DNA of 64,000 nucleotides. Origin: JAAYCU01 sp964401335. GTDB lineage: Bacteria > Planctomycetota > Phycisphaerae > UBA1845 > PWPN01. This document shows, piece after piece, positions 18,421 to 27,021 of the stretch (position 1 is its first letter; every line of letters begins with the position of its first letter). Both the position numbers and the translations under genes were made by a program. The notes under the pieces were generated by a model. The model saw nothing but the letters and a program-made list of their open reading frames with translations, made no database searches and was not told the origin of the DNA. Location: assembly GCA_964401335.1 (NCBI GenBank), contig CAYNYK010000001.1:1-64000 (forward strand). Direction: 5' to 3'.

Positions 18421-19089
18421 ATGTCCCGATACATCTGGCTTTCCTATCCACTGGATATCGATGGACCCCGCCCGCCCGCGATCCCCGCGCCGGAGCTTTC
18501 GAACCTCTATACGGTGGACAAGGATGGGGCCGGCGTGCAGATCCTGCGGCTTGCGAGCCACACCGGAACGCACCTGGATACCCCTTGTCATGTGGTGGAA
18601 GGTGCGGTCCGGATCACCGAGTTTGCTCCGGAGGAATTGATCTTCACGAAACCTATCGTGATCGATCTGCGTCTGAGCGATGCCGAGATCGTTCAGCCGT
18701 CTCATTTGCACGCTTACGCAAAGCCGCTGGGTCATGCCGATATTGCGCTTTTCCGGTTTGGGTACGGCCAGGTGCGGGTGAGCGATCCCGGACGATTCAG
18801 CAGCCGATGTCCGGGGTTTGGCCTGGAGTCGGCCCAATGGCTGCGCGAACAATTTCCGCAATTGCGGGCCATGGGTTTGGATGTCCCCTCGGTGGCGACC
18901 ATTGCCCATCTCGAGCAGACCATGCGCTGTCATAATGTGTTGCTTGAGGGTTCGGGTCGGCGGTTTCTGATTATCGAGGAGATGGACCTTGGCAAAGACT
19001 TGAGTGGGCTGCGTGAGATCCGCGTGAACCCCTGGCTGGTGAAAAACATGGACAGCGGACCGTGTACGGTGGTCGGTGTGATCGATTGA
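18421..19089 (+). CDS. Cyclase family protein (kynurenine-formamidase-like metal hydrolase)
   Basis: A 222-residue protein of the cyclase family (Pfam PF04199). The signature HTGTHLDTPCHVV metal-binding motif is at residues about 41-53, and the C-terminal PSVATIAHLE and LIIEEMDLGKDLSGL segments are typical. Members hydrolyse cyclic amides or esters. Start ATG lies 1 nt after the aldolase stop, so it is translated with the operon. I suggest, as inference only, that it opens a sugar lactone made by the downstream dehydrogenase, since no other lactonase is visible here. Confidence 0.8.
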   Translation: MSRYIWLSYPLDIDGPRPPAIPAPELSNLYTVDKDGAGVQILRLASHTGTHLDTPCHVVEGAVRITEFAPEELIFTKPIVIDLRLSDAEIVQPSHLHAYAKPLGHADIALFRFGYGQVRVSDPGRFSSRCPGFGLESAQWLREQFPQLRAMGLDVPSVATIAHLEQTMRCHNVLLEGSGRRFLIIEEMDLGKDLSGLREIRVNPWLVKNMDSGPCTVVGVID

Positions 19090-19107
19090 GGTTTCAGGAG
19101 GTGTAAC

Positions 19108-20256
19108 GTGCTGGAAGATACGTACGGGCACTCCCCGATCAGAAAGATGTTTGACCAGGCGGACGTCTACGGCGTCGGATATGACGAGGAGCGGGCTTCC
19201 CGTAAACCCGTCCGCCTGGGCATCATTGGAGCCGGTGGAGTGACCGTATCCAAGTATTTGCCGGCAATCAAGCGACTTCAGACGATCTGGGAGCCGGTCG
19301 AGGTGGTCGCGTTCAGCCGGCGTGACGAACGCGCGGGGCGGCAAATCGAGCGAACCTGGGGATGCCGGTGGTACAAGGATTACGAGTTAATGCTCAATCG
19401 CGAGCAACTCGACGCCGTCATGGTTCTCGGCCCCAACGACCTCCATGCCGAGCATGGCTTGGCCTGTATTGAACGCGGGTTGCCCATTCTGGTTGAGAAA
19501 CCCTTCACGCTTTCGCTCGCTGATGGCGAACGGTTGTGCAAGCTGGCCGGGCAGCGCGGCGTGCCGGTGATGACCGTCGCCAACAAGCGTTATAGCCCGC
19601 CATATCGCCGGGCCAAGAGGTTCATCGACGAGGGGCCGGTGAACAATCCGGCGATGTACGCGGCCAAGTTCAACCTCGGCTACGACTACGTGATTCATAT
19701 GCTTGAAGCGGGAACGATTCACCTGTTTGATATCACCCGTTACCTCATGGGTGACGTTGCCCGCCTGAACGCGATCGGAGTGAACAAATACCTGCACAAC
19801 AAGGGCAAGTACCCGTTTGACAACGCCATGATCAGTTTCGAGTTCACCTCGGGATCGGTCGGCCAGTTATATACCTCCTCTTCAGCGGTGAGCCTCAAGC
19901 CGTGGGAACGGGTGGAAGTGTACGCCGATAAAGCCTGGCTGGCCGTCGAGGACCAGTACGAACTGCGCCTCTATGACAGTGAGGAAGGCCCGGCCAAGTC
20001 GTGGCGTCCGGTGGTCCCCAACACGTTGTTGTTCGATGAGGAGTTTGGCGGTTTCATGGGCCTGGTGGAGAATTTCCTTCAGGTTGTGCGGGGCATCGAT
20101 AAACCACTGGTTACCGGCTGGGATGGTTACCGAGCTTACGAGCTCGATGTCGCCACCCTATTATCCCTGTATCGCGGGCAAACCGTCGCATTGCCGCTAG
20201 ACCCTGTCCCCGCCGATGCCGAACGGGCCGAGTTCGTCAATTATCGCGACGCATAA
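19108..20256 (+). CDS. Gfo/Idh/MocA family NAD(P)-dependent oxidoreductase
   Basis: A 382-residue oxidoreductase. GTG 19108 follows a near-perfect AGGAGG site 5 nt upstream. The N-terminal Rossmann fold carries LGIIGAGGVTVSKYLPAIK (residues about 33-51), and the conserved ILVEKPFTLS motif holds the family lysine. The C-terminal half is the alpha/beta domain with YDYVIHMLEAGTIHLFD, where the HMxxxGTIHLFD stretch replaces the usual GGxxxDxxxH pattern. Such enzymes oxidise pyranoses, inositols or sugar derivatives. As last gene of the operon it could make the lactone or keto-sugar that feeds the dehydratase. Between it and the convergent glycosidase are 57 bp with a small AACGAT/ATCGTT inverted repeat, too weak to call a terminator. 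Confidence 0.85.
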   Translation: MLEDTYGHSPIRKMFDQADVYGVGYDEERASRKPVRLGIIGAGGVTVSKYLPAIKRLQTIWEPVEVVAFSRRDERAGRQIERTWGCRWYKDYELMLNREQLDAVMVLGPNDLHAEHGLACIERGLPILVEKPFTLSLADGERLCKLAGQRGVPVMTVANKRYSPPYRRAKRFIDEGPVNNPAMYAAKFNLGYDYVIHMLEAGTIHLFDITRYLMGDVARLNAIGVNKYLHNKGKYPFDNAMISFEFTSGSVGQLYTSSSAVSLKPWERVEVYADKAWLAVEDQYELRLYDSEEGPAKSWRPVVPNTLLFDEEFGGFMGLVENFLQVVRGIDKPLVTGWDGYRAYELDVATLLSLYRGQTVALPLDPVPADAERAEFVNYRDA

Positions 20257-20313
20257 GTCGTCGCGAAGAATCGAAAAGAGGTTTTCTCGGAAACAACGAT
20301 TTATCGTTTCGGT

Positions 20314-23300
20314 TCAATCTCTCTGCCGCAGCACGAATTCCTCGAACAATCCGTATTTTAGCGTATCGTATTCGTTGCCCGGCGGCGGAATCTGCTTGGG
20401 GGCCTGATTCCACATGTTGGCCCAGGCGACGCCCGGCGCGGGATTGTTGTGGTGCGGGCCCAGCGGGTTTTTCAACGAGCCGAACACGATCACCTCGATC
20501 TGGTTGGAACCCGGCTGGATCAGCTTACTCACGTCGCATTCCCAGGGCTGATGGGCGATGTAGCCGGCCGCCCGGCCGTTGACGATCACCTTGGCCACCG
20601 TGCCGCACCAGCGGCCAAGCTTCACCACGTATTGGCCTTTCGGGTCGGAAACATCAAAAGTGGTTTGGTACAATACCCGATGGCCGTAAAGGCTCAGGCC
20701 CTGTTCATTCCATGGACCTAAATTCAGCTTGTGTTCGGGAACGATCACAAAACCTTTGTCCACCGGTTTGAGATCGAAATCCCCGATGATGTACGCCGGC
20801 TCCAGCTCGTGCCACATGGTCATGGGCGCGGCCTTGAGGGTAATCGTATTCTCGCCGACCCGGGCCGCGTCACGAATATTCAACCGGTGGAAAGCCTTGT
20901 CCAGCCACCATTGCCGCTTATCGACCGTCAGCGGTTGGCCGTTACACGTTACGGTATACAGGTCCGCCCGCTCGATAACCGCGCTCAGGACCGCGGGCAC
21001 CCGCCCCTCGATCGTAAAATGATAGGTGGCCTCGAAGCCGCTGTCGGCCGAAAATTTCCGGGAAATCAACTCGTCTTTGAACTGTACCGCCGAATCCCAC
21101 GGATTGTGGTCAAAACCATGTCGTTGAAAGACAAAGTTGCCCGCGTCGATAATGTAGGCGTTCTTCTTCGTTTCTCCGCCCGCGGTCACGTCGGCAAAAT
21201 CGATGGTCAATACGTTCGGGTCAAGCCGTCGAATGTGTATGGGATCTTTCGGTTTGATCGTTTTGACCGTCGAATCCGCAGGCTTCGGGGCTGAGGTTAA
21301 AGTCTCTTTCGAAACGAAAACCAGCAGACTGCCGGCCGGCGGAAGATCGAAAGTAAAACGAATATCCTTGTCCTGTTTTTCGAAACGCATCGGTTTGATT
21401 GAGCCGCTGACCAGATCCCATTCCTCGACTCCGCCGGCGCTGGCCTGAACCGTGCCTTTGCTATTCGCTTCCAGACTGGTATTGACCATAAACAGGATTT
21501 GCCCGTCGGCCAGTTGTCGTCGCTGATGATACAGAATCCCCCGATCGTCCGCGGCCCGCTTGATGGCGAAGGATTTGTCGGCTTTGCCCAGGAGCATTTC
21601 ACTCAGGCGGTCAACCTCCGCGCGTTTCCATCCCGGCTTGCTCGACAGTTCCTTCACCAGGTCGGAAACGACGCCGTCCACCCGGCTCGGCGGCTCGCCG
21701 CAGCACCACACTTCACCGCCACCATTCAGATACTCCATAAGTTGCTCAGCCGTCGCGGCGTTCAAGTTTTCGGTCAACGGGGGAATGACCACAGTGGAAT
21801 AACCCCGTTGTCCGACCACAAGCTTGCCCATTTCGGAAGGGCCACCAAAGCGGGCGATCATATCTTCGCAACCGATGTCGTATTCCACTTGAGCTTGGGC
21901 CAGCGTGGTCACTAGCTTCTGAAATGCTTTGCCGAGTTCCATGCCCGGCGGGTCGGGCTGGCGAAAAGACGTATACATCCAAGCAGTGGAAGTTGGCTCT
22001 ATGATCAGAATGTGATTGATTTCCTGTCCGTGAGCTAGGGCTGCCGACAGGCGGGTGAAATAGGATGCAGATACGTGATAGGCTTCCCACCACGGCTCAT
22101 GGTAGGAAAAGCTTTGCGGATAATCCCGTTTGCGGGCGCCCCGGATGGTGCTGAAGGCCAGGTGTTGATTGAGGGTGTTTACCCCGAGGGCGTACATCCA
22201 ATCGCCGATCCGCTTCATGTCCTCGAACCGCAGGTCCCAACCGGCCGCCCCGTACGCCTCGCACAAGGTCCGTCGCCGGCCAAGCTGGTTGGCCACGCTA
22301 CCCAGCTCGCGCACCGATCGCGCATTGCCGAACTGTGCCTGCGGGCTTTGATCGTCGTATTGGTTACATAAAATATCGATGCCCGGGCGATGCTGCCACG
22401 CGGAAAGAGCCATCGAGTCGGCAGTCAGCGAGCAGATCGGCCAGTCGTGTTCCCAGTAATGCCCGGTGAATTCCAGGCCGTGCTTCTCGCAATACGCGTA
22501 ATAAGGCCGGGCCCAGCGCTCGATAAACAGGTCGTTGAGGATTTGCCGGTAGTTGTGTCGAATCCGCCGGTAATCGCCCACCTGCCGATCCAGACAGGGC
22601 AGATGGTCGGTCAATCGATAACCCCACCGTTTCTCGAATTGCTCGAAAAGATCGTCCGTCCAGGGAAAGCTGGGGACGCCCAGAACGCGGATATTCGGCT
22701 CGTCCGTAAACGAGCCGGGAACCCTCTTGCCGAACTCCTCGCCAAACTCCTTCCGGTAGGCCTCCAGCGTGACCTCCAGGAATTTCTCGGTCACGCCCGG
22801 GCGCATGAGATCGACGTACCATCGGCCGGCCGTCCATCGGTTGGCGTCAGCCCAGACCCGTGTGACCACGAGATAGCGTTCGGAAGCTGGTGTCTGTCCC
22901 GCTCGAACCTTGGCCGAGATGTCCTCATATTGCTCGCCCGCGAGGGTGTAAACCGCGATCGTGTCTTCCGTCCAGGTCGGCGGTTCCTTCTTTTCAGTCA
23001 TGACCAGGGCCTTGCCCCGCGATTCCGGCATGGTTTCCGGCACCCAACCGCCCGCGAAACCCGATGGATAGGAATTTTCGTCGTAGATCCAGACATCCAT
23101 GTCCAGTTTCGCTGCTTCCGCCAGCGTCAGCTTCCAGAGTTGCATCCACCGTTCGGACAGATAAGGTGTCATCAATCCCGGCCGCGGGTGAACAAACACG
23201 CACATGACCTTCTGTGCGGCGAAGTCCCGCAAGGCCTGCACGATCTGCTCCTCGGTCTGCCAGTCGTTCCATACCCACAGGGGACCGGAGCTGTACTGTC

Positions 23301-23463
23301 TCGGCGGATTGGCGAAAATAGCCTTGATATCGGCGGAAGTGTCTCCGCGAGCCGGTTCCGATGCCCCGAATACCCAACCGGTGCAGAGTACAACAATGGC
23401 GGCGGAAAACCTCCACATGATGCCGCCGAATAGGATCCTGCTTCTGTTCGCGGATATGGTCAT
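20314..23463 (-). CDS. Large exported glycosyl hydrolase, GH106 alpha-L-rhamnosidase-like
   Basis: A 1049-residue exported enzyme. ATG at 23463 is preferred to TTG at 23481 because GGGAG lies 8 nt upstream, and it leads into a signal peptide (FSAAIVVLCTGWVFG). The catalytic region starts with SSGPLWVWNDWQTEEQIVQALRDF and continues with GVMCVFVHPRPGL-like strands, WIYDENSYPSGFAGG and GSFTDEPNI, a layout shared with GH106-like rhamnosidases. The C-terminus (about residues 780-1049) is a galactose-binding-like sandwich ending in YGLFEEFVLRQRD. It faces the sugar operon and is downstream of an AI-2E exporter gene by 42 nt. Family is fairly safe; the rhamnosidase activity is inferred from neighbourhood. 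A copy of its last 90 codons is stranded near 12191-12463. Confidence 0.65.
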   Translation of the reverse strand: MTISANRSRILFGGIMWRFSAAIVVLCTGWVFGASEPARGDTSADIKAIFANPPRQYSSGPLWVWNDWQTEEQIVQALRDFAAQKVMCVFVHPRPGLMTPYLSERWMQLWKLTLAEAAKLDMDVWIYDENSYPSGFAGGWVPETMPESRGKALVMTEKKEPPTWTEDTIAVYTLAGEQYEDISAKVRAGQTPASERYLVVTRVWADANRWTAGRWYVDLMRPGVTEKFLEVTLEAYRKEFGEEFGKRVPGSFTDEPNIRVLGVPSFPWTDDLFEQFEKRWGYRLTDHLPCLDRQVGDYRRIRHNYRQILNDLFIERWARPYYAYCEKHGLEFTGHYWEHDWPICSLTADSMALSAWQHRPGIDILCNQYDDQSPQAQFGNARSVRELGSVANQLGRRRTLCEAYGAAGWDLRFEDMKRIGDWMYALGVNTLNQHLAFSTIRGARKRDYPQSFSYHEPWWEAYHVSASYFTRLSAALAHGQEINHILIIEPTSTAWMYTSFRQPDPPGMELGKAFQKLVTTLAQAQVEYDIGCEDMIARFGGPSEMGKLVVGQRGYSTVVIPPLTENLNAATAEQLMEYLNGGGEVWCCGEPPSRVDGVVSDLVKELSSKPGWKRAEVDRLSEMLLGKADKSFAIKRAADDRGILYHQRRQLADGQILFMVNTSLEANSKGTVQASAGGVEEWDLVSGSIKPMRFEKQDKDIRFTFDLPPAGSLLVFVSKETLTSAPKPADSTVKTIKPKDPIHIRRLDPNVLTIDFADVTAGGETKKNAYIIDAGNFVFQRHGFDHNPWDSAVQFKDELISRKFSADSGFEATYHFTIEGRVPAVLSAVIERADLYTVTCNGQPLTVDKRQWWLDKAFHRLNIRDAARVGENTITLKAAPMTMWHELEPAYIIGDFDLKPVDKGFVIVPEHKLNLGPWNEQGLSLYGHRVLYQTTFDVSDPKGQYVVKLGRWCGTVAKVIVNGRAAGYIAHQPWECDVSKLIQPGSNQIEVIVFGSLKNPLGPHHNNPAPGVAWANMWNQAPKQIPPPGNEYDTLKYGLFEEFVLRQRD

Positions 23464-23505
23464 GATCGTTCTCCCGTTCAAGAAAGCTTGAGCATGAAAA
23501 GGTTT

Positions 23506-24720
23506 CTATTCGACCGGTTCGGACGATTCGCTTTTTCGCAACCGGCCGAAACCCACCCGGCGCGGCTGCGCAGGCAACTGGGCGATATTGAGCACATAAT
23601 GCGTTACCGGAATACCCAGCAGCATGCCCCAGATGCCGAACAGCTTGTGAGCCACCAGCAGGATAATCAGGACAATGACCGGATTCAAATGGAACCGGGC
23701 GGCGTAAATGCGCGGATTGAAAACGTACGCCTCCAGCAGGTGGACGATGACGATGACGCCCAAGGCCAGCAGGGCATGATGTAAGCCCCGATCGTTGAAG
23801 GCGATCAGAATGATCGGCACCGAGGAGATGAACACTCCCAGTACCGGTATCAGCCCGAAGAGAAACACGATCGTGGTCAGCAACAGCAAAGGCTGTATGT
23901 CCAGAATGAACAATCCCATGGAGGTAATCGCCGCATTCAGAAAAGCGACGGCCAACTGGCATTGAAAGGCCTTGCCGATCATCCCGGAAAACTGGACCAC
24001 GCTGGCGGCCGCCTCGTGAAAGAAACGGCCTACCGGGCTTTCCCGCCACTTGGCCAGTTCCGCGGCGATGCCTTCAAAGTCCAATACGATGAGGAAAGAG
24101 AGCAGAATAGCCAGCAGAAATTGGAGCGTTCCTCCCAGAAGACCCTTCAGGAAACTACGTAACAAATCGGGTAATTCGCCGCCTTGCTGGGCACTGACCA
24201 CGCCGGGCAGTACTTGTAAAAGAAGTTGCTGGATTTTCGCGGTTAGATCCTTGATATTGACCTGCAGCGTAACCGGTGGTCCCTTCGGTGTTGCCTCCGT
24301 TCCCTGGGTGGACTCTGCCGGGGACGCCGAGGCTGTTTCCCGGTTCGCGTATTTGGCCAAGGCCGGTTCCAGGCCGTAACGCTGCGAGGCGTCACGCACG
24401 CTTTCGGCCAGCGTACGCAGCAGGCCGGGTACATCCTTGGAAAACCGCACCCCTTCATCCACGACCCGGGGGACCGCCACCATAATCAATAAAATCAGTA
24501 GCCCCACCGCGATCAGATAGGGAAACACCACGGCCGACCAGTAAGGCAGGCGGGCTTTGCGGGACAAAAACTTTGCCGCCCCTCTCATCAGAAATCCGAA
24601 GATGAATGTGAGGAACATTACCGCGAAAAAATCGCGCAGCAGATAAAGTCCCCCGAAGAACGCCGCCCACATCAGGATCCGCCGATTGATGTTGTAGAAA
24701 CGTTGCAGGTCGAGTTCCAC
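23506..24720 (-). CDS. AI-2E family transporter (PerM/TqsA type)
   Basis: A 404-residue inner-membrane protein of the AI-2E exporter family (PF01594). Two or three N-terminal helices are followed by a long soluble segment (about residues 85-190) with an Ala/Ser/Thr-rich linker, then the conserved membrane block FLLAILLSFLIVLDFEGI, FGLIPVLGVFISSVPIILIAF, HLLEAYVFNPRIYA and HLNPVIVLIILLVAHKLFGIWGMLLGIPVTHYV. Members export autoinducer-2 or act as Na+/H+ antiporters; nothing here decides between them. It runs the same way as panD upstream, with 27 bp between. Confidence 0.85.
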   Translation of the reverse strand: MELDLQRFYNINRRILMWAAFFGGLYLLRDFFAVMFLTFIFGFLMRGAAKFLSRKARLPYWSAVVFPYLIAVGLLILLIMVAVPRVVDEGVRFSKDVPGLLRTLAESVRDASQRYGLEPALAKYANRETASASPAESTQGTEATPKGPPVTLQVNIKDLTAKIQQLLLQVLPGVVSAQQGGELPDLLRSFLKGLLGGTLQFLLAILLSFLIVLDFEGIAAELAKWRESPVGRFFHEAAASVVQFSGMIGKAFQCQLAVAFLNAAITSMGLFILDIQPLLLLTTIVFLFGLIPVLGVFISSVPIILIAFNDRGLHHALLALGVIVIVHLLEAYVFNPRIYAARFHLNPVIVLIILLVAHKLFGIWGMLLGIPVTHYVLNIAQLPAQPRRVGFGRLRKSESSEPVE

Positions 24721-24747
24721 AGGCCGCCTTTCAATGCTCCGGAACGG

Positions 24748-25104
24748 TTATTTCCCGTTGGTGACCCGGTTGAATGAATCCACATGGACCACCTTGCTCT
24801 TGTGGTGCCGAGCCTCCTCGTCGGTGACCTGGGCATACGTGAGAATAATCACGATGTCGCCTTTGACGCCCAGCCGGGCGGCCGGCCCGTTCAGCAGCAC
24901 CGTCCCCGACCCCCGCTTTGCAGTGATAGCGTACGTGATCAGCCGCGCTCCGTTGTTCAGATTCAGGACCTGCACCTGTTCGCCCGGCAGTATGTCCGCC
25001 GCTTCCAAAAGGTCCAGATCGACGGCGATACTGCCTTCGTAATCCAGGTCCGTCCCGGTCAACGTGGCCCGATGAATCTTCGATTTCAACATGGTTCGCA
25101 GCAT
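24748..25104 (-). CDS. panD: Aspartate 1-decarboxylase proenzyme
   Basis: A 118-residue pyruvoyl enzyme that makes beta-alanine for pantothenate and CoA. I start at the ATG at 25104 rather than further upstream because MLRTMLKSKIHRATLTGTDLDYEGS aligns with the family's canonical N-terminus: Lys9 in place and the self-cleavage site between Gly24 and Ser25, the serine becoming the pyruvoyl group. The later NGARLITYAI and LNGPAARLGVKGDIVIILTYA strands carry the usual substrate-site residues. No panB or panC is seen in the window. Confidence 0.93.
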   Translation of the reverse strand: MLRTMLKSKIHRATLTGTDLDYEGSIAVDLDLLEAADILPGEQVQVLNLNNGARLITYAITAKRGSGTVLLNGPAARLGVKGDIVIILTYAQVTDEEARHHKSKVVHVDSFNRVTNGK

Positions 25105-25135
25105 GGCTCTCAAGTTCCTCGCATCTGGTGTTGTC

Positions 25136-25375
25136 TCAGGTTGTATTATGACGATATCGCCGACCACTTACAAACCGGTCGTTTAACACCAAACAACGGT
25201 AAAGTGGTAAACCCCAGGCAAATCGCTTTTCAGTCAACAAATGTACGTTCCTGTGTATTTCCCGGGCATGCCGGGCCAATCCATCGGCATGATCATCTTG
25301 GAACTTCATGGTTTCGGGAAAGAAAGCGGGCAAGATGACAGACGCATCAGGTACAATGTGGCGACGACGAGGCAT
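25136..25375 (-). pseudogene. Truncated PIN-domain toxin gene
   Basis: A 79-codon frame whose first 22 residues, including IVPDASVILPAFFPE, match the start of PIN-domain VapC-type RNases, with the first catalytic aspartate at position 10. After about 35 residues the similarity is lost and the frame ends at 25136, only 31 bp before panD. A normal PIN domain needs about 130 residues and three more acidic residues, and there is no room for them. ATG 25375 has AAGGAG upstream. I read it as a decayed toxin. It lies 26 bp downstream of the 99-residue gene. Confidence 0.6.
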
Positions 25376-25401
25376 AATCGAAATGCCGCTCCTTGACTGG
25401 T

Positions 25402-25701
25402 TTAATCGAATTGATGCGGGGTGACCGGCATTCGACTCATCGCTTCCGCATTCATTTGGCAGACTTCCTCATTGCTTTGGACCACTTCCTTGGTCAAACG
25501 GTAACATATACCTCGAAATACCCGCGTCCCGTCCTTTTTTCGAATACGCTGCAACCAGGCATCCGTTGTTCGCGCGAACCCGTGCTCATAGGCCCAATCG
25601 TCGATTTCAACAAGAGCCTGCTTGTTGTCACGAGCATTGCTGTCCACCAAGACGACATTGAAATTACCCCAATCGGGGGGGTCCGTCGCCACGATAGCCA
25701 T
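25402..25701 (-). CDS. Small hypothetical protein paired with the PIN remnant
   Basis: A 99-residue soluble acidic-and-basic protein I do not recognise. Start ATG 25701 is preferred to 25722 because GGAGG lies 9 nt upstream of it. Sequence highlights are WGNFNVVLVDSNARDNKQAL, WAYEHGFARTTDAWLQRIRKKDGTRVFRG and a helical tail EVVQSNEEVCQMNAEAMSR. A good minus-strand TATAAT lies 71 bp upstream. Its position just before a PIN-type frame suggests an antitoxin or partner, but it does not look like a known AbrB, RHH or Phd antitoxin. No transmembrane segment or signal peptide is seen. Confidence 0.5.
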   Translation of the reverse strand: MAIVATDPPDWGNFNVVLVDSNARDNKQALVEIDDWAYEHGFARTTDAWLQRIRKKDGTRVFRGICYRLTKEVVQSNEEVCQMNAEAMSRMPVTPHQFD

Positions 25702-25771
25702 TGCATCACGCCTCCGAATCATGTAAGCCCCGGTATCTCGGGTTCAAGGTTTCAACATTGTTTGCTTATAT

Positions 25772-25777
25772 ATTATA
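25772..25777 (-). promoter_or_regulatory. Consensus -10 box upstream of the small gene pair
   Basis: The minus strand reads TATAAT here, with only a poor -35 match (TTCTTG) 17 nt further upstream. Transcription would begin near 25765 and run into the 99-residue gene and the PIN remnant. The AT-rich stretch stands out against GC-rich surroundings. Confidence 0.45.
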
Positions 25778-25856
25778 CCACTATCACCGGTCGGCAAGAA
25801 GCCACCCTTGACATCGCCGGCGGCTTGGCCGATGCTGCCTGCCGGAGAGAATGTCC

Positions 25857-26813
25857 ATGAAAACCGACCTGAATATGTCCGTCTCCCTCGGCCGGCTTCG
25901 CCTGAGGAACCCGTTGCTCACCGTCTCCGGGACCTGTGGTTACGGCGATGAGTATGCCCCTTTCCTGGACCTGAACCGTCTGGGGGCCTTTACCACCAAG
26001 AGTGTGACCCTCCATCCGCGGCAGGGCAACCCTCCCCGGCGCGTCGCGGAGACCGCCGCCGGCATGCTCAACGCCATCGGTTTGGCCAATGTCGGGATCG
26101 AACGCTTCATTGCTGAAAAATTGCCGGTCCTGGCCGCCCTTGACGTTCCCGCGCTGGTCAATGTGGCCGGGCACACCGTCGATGAATACGTGACCGTCTG
26201 CCGCCGGCTCGATCCGATAGAGACCGTGGCCGCGCTGGAACTGAACGTCAGTTGCCCGAACGTGGCCGACGGCCTGGTTTTCGGGACCGATCCGGCCGCC
26301 CTCGGCAAGCTGGTGGCCGCCGTCCGCGCGGTGGTCAAGCGATCGCTCCTGATCGTCAAGCTGTCGCCGAACGTTACCGATATCACCGCCACGGCCCGGG
26401 CCGCGGTCGACGCGGGGGCCGATTGCCTCTCGATGATTAATACCTTCGTAGGTATGGCCATCGACGTGGAAAAAGCCGAACCGGTGCTGGCCAACAACAC
26501 CGGCGGACTCAGTGGGCCGGCCATCAAGCCCTTGGCGCTTCATCTGGTTCACCGGGTCTATAACGCGGTGGCCAAGCCCGCCGGGATTCCCATCATTGGC
26601 ATGGGTGGCGTCTCGACTTGGCGCGACGCCGTCGAATTCATGCTGGCCGGGGCCACCGCCGTGGGTATTGGTACGGCCATGTTCATCGATCCGACCTCGC
26701 CGTTAAAGATCCTGGAGGGAATGCAGGATTATCTCCGTCGCCACGATCTGACCGAGGTTGCCCAGCTCATCGGCCGCCTGCGAAGCCATGCCGATAAACC
26801 AAAGGCCGGTTAA
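25857..26813 (+). CDS. pyrD: Dihydroorotate dehydrogenase, class 1B catalytic subunit
   Basis: A 318-residue FMN barrel enzyme oxidising dihydroorotate to orotate in pyrimidine synthesis. ATG 25857 gives a 9-nt spacing to GGAG at 25844-25847; the ATG at 25851 would be only 3 nt away. NPLLTVSGTCGYGDEY, KSVTLHPRQGNPPRRVAE, the catalytic-base cysteine in LELNVSCPN, LIVKLSPNVTDI, NNTGGLSGPAIKPLAL and IPIIGMGGV are family hallmarks; cysteine as base marks class 1. The class 1B partner PyrK is not in the window. It converges on pyrF across a 208-bp gap. Confidence 0.93.
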   Translation: MKTDLNMSVSLGRLRLRNPLLTVSGTCGYGDEYAPFLDLNRLGAFTTKSVTLHPRQGNPPRRVAETAAGMLNAIGLANVGIERFIAEKLPVLAALDVPALVNVAGHTVDEYVTVCRRLDPIETVAALELNVSCPNVADGLVFGTDPAALGKLVAAVRAVVKRSLLIVKLSPNVTDITATARAAVDAGADCLSMINTFVGMAIDVEKAEPVLANNTGGLSGPAIKPLALHLVHRVYNAVAKPAGIPIIGMGGVSTWRDAVEFMLAGATAVGIGTAMFIDPTSPLKILEGMQDYLRRHDLTEVAQLIGRLRSHADKPKAG

Positions 26814-26842
26814 CGATTCACCCTTGGAGGGCATCCTAAAAC

Positions 26843-26939
26843 CGGTGTGGCACCCCGCCACGGCCCGCCCAGGCCCGGCTCCGTTGGGCTCCGCCGTGGC
26901 GAGCGAGGCAAGCGGGTAAACTCCGTCTCGCCGGTGCTC
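26843..26939. repeat. Dispersed palindromic intergenic repeat, copy 1 (long form)
   Basis: Starts ACCGGTGTGGCACCCCGCC and ends with GTAAACTCCGTCTCGCCGGT, so its ends are complementary (ACCGG.../...CCGGT). The same core word occurs at 37061-37110 and, inverted, at 48766-48807. This copy holds an extra ~50-bp GC-rich middle that itself contains GGCTCCGCCGTGGCGAGC. It fills most of the gap between the convergent pyrD and pyrF genes, where it could also act as a bidirectional terminator. Confidence 0.7.
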
Positions 26940-27021
26940 TTCGGCCCGCAAGGGCCGACCCAATGAGGTTTTTGGGCGCACTTTTAATCCAGGGGATGGA
27001 TTGATGGTCGCGGAAAGCGAA

